Shown: piece after piece, positions 5,760 through 6,427 of the stretch
Position numbering within the stretch: the stretch's first letter is position 1
Layout: the number at the start of each line of letters is the position of its first letter
Source: JANNRW01 sp031401815
Lineage (GTDB): Bacteria; Desulfobacterota; Desulfuromonadia; Geobacterales; DSM-12255
Reading direction: 5' to 3'
Assembly (NCBI GenBank): GCA_031401815.1
Contig: JANNRW010000025.1
Coordinates: forward strand, 1 to 6,427
Length of the DNA stretch: 6,427 bases
Translations under genes and position numbers: made by a program
Notes under the pieces: generated by a model
Databases searched by the model: none
What the model saw: only the letters and a program-made list of their open reading frames with translations
Told to the model about the DNA's origin: nothing

Positions 5760-6427
5760 AAGGATTACATTTCTTCACCGTGAAACTGAAAGTCGCCCCT
5801 GAACCCTCTGCACTGTTTTCCACCCATACCGTCCCTCCGTGAAGCTGGACAATATGTTTGACAATGGCAAGCCCGAGCCCTGTCCCACCCTCTTTGCGGC
5901 TTCTGCCAGCATCTACCCGGAAGAATCGCTCGAAAAGCCGAGGGATGCTGGCAACCGGTATGCCGGGGCCGTTATCCCTGATTGAAATGATGATGAACTC
6001 TTCTTCTTCGACAGCAGAAATAAGTACATTCCCCCCTTCTGAAGAGTACTTCACAGCATTGTCCAGAAGATTGACAACCACCTGTTCGAGTCTCCCCTGA
6101 TCTGCCAGAACAGGGGGCAGAGCATCAAGTCCGGTTGTCGTTATGCTGACCCCCTTGGAGTCTGCCTTTACCTGAAGGAGCGTACAGACCTTGCGGACAG
6201 CTCTATCTAGGGAGACAGGGCTCATTTTGACTGAAAAGGAGGGGGACTCCATTTCAGACAGGCTCAAGAGATCATTCAGGAGCGCAGTCAGCCGTTCGGA
6301 GTGGCTAAAGATGATTTTTACGAACTCTGCGGCCTTCTCCGGATCATCAGCAATCAGGCCGTCGAGGAGAGTTTCAGAGTACCCTTTTATGACGGTGACA
6401 GGTGTCCGGAGTTCGTGGGATACATTG
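5758..6427 (-). CDS. PhoR-like sensor histidine kinase, C-terminal part (5' partial)
   Basis: The transmitter portion of a membrane or PAS-type sensor histidine kinase. It autophosphorylates on His and passes phosphate to a response regulator. The frame is open from the right edge for 222 codons, to TAA at 5758-5760. The H-box NVSHELRTPVTVIKGYSE is present, with the phospho-acceptor His codon at 6415-6417, only four codons inside the window, followed by the HisKA helix pair. The HATPase domain shows the N-box NLLDNAVKY, the DNGPGI box, the F-box LFERFF and the G-box GGTGLGLA, ending with HGGTVWVENS. All ATP-binding motifs are intact. The H-box and catalytic core resemble PhoR, but the input domain and cognate regulator are off the window, so phosphate sensing is only a possibility. 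An internal ATG or TTG near 6267 is not the start. It converges on katG and shares its terminator. Confidence 0.95.
   Translation of the reverse strand, partial: NVSHELRTPVTVIKGYSETLLDGLIADDPEKAAEFVKIIFSHSERLTALLNDLLSLSEMESPSFSVKMSPVSLDRAVRKVCTLLQVKADSKGVSITTTGLDALPPVLADQGRLEQVVVNLLDNAVKYSSEGGNVLISAVEEEEFIIISIRDNGPGIPVASIPRLFERFFRVDAGRSRKEGGTGLGLAIVKHIVQLHGGTVWVENSAEGSGATFSFTVKKCNP

Noticed and set aside
1..6427. CRISPR array, tRNA or rRNA gene, insertion sequence, prophage or defence genes
   Set aside because: I found no regularly spaced repeats, no cloverleaf-like sequence, no transposase or integrase motifs, and no recognised defence proteins on either strand.

Overview
The window looks like chromosomal DNA from a Gram-negative bacterium of moderate GC content. 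I lean towards the Geobacter-type Deltaproteobacteria (Desulfuromonadota). That rests on a zinc-ribbon-headed YjgN protein paired with an M48 protease, a TruC-type pseudouridine synthase, a PhoR-like kinase and the general protein style. No taxonomic marker is present, so the assignment is tentative.

Layout, left to right. (1) 1-425, + strand: the 3' end of a TruC-like tRNA pseudouridine synthase, with its start outside the window. (2) 532-2831, + strand: a tight two-gene unit. A polytopic YjgN/DUF898 membrane protein with an N-terminal CPxC zinc ribbon overlaps by one base (TGATG) a membrane-anchored M48 zinc metalloprotease. (3) 2832-3335: about 500 bases with no full-length gene. This stretch holds a 26-codon signal-peptide-like ORF with a strong ribosome binding site, a second tiny ORF running into a CTCTGTGT tandem repeat, and a short protein-like open stretch. 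It reads as decayed sequence. (4) 3458-5653, + strand: a complete bifunctional catalase-peroxidase, katG, with a recognisable sigma70-like promoter upstream. (5) 5690-5759: a long imperfect inverted repeat that probably terminates both katG and the opposing gene. (6) 5758-6427, - strand: the C-terminal part of a PhoR-like sensor histidine kinase, running off the right edge at its phospho-acceptor histidine.

Functionally the window is a set of neighbouring housekeeping and stress genes, not one system: tRNA modification, a probable envelope module (YjgN plus M48), cytoplasmic peroxide defence (KatG) and two-component signalling. I see no CRISPR array, tRNA, rRNA, transposase, phage gene or recognisable defence system. 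The least explained parts are the YjgN-M48 pair, the decayed region before katG and the repeat-rich convergent terminator.
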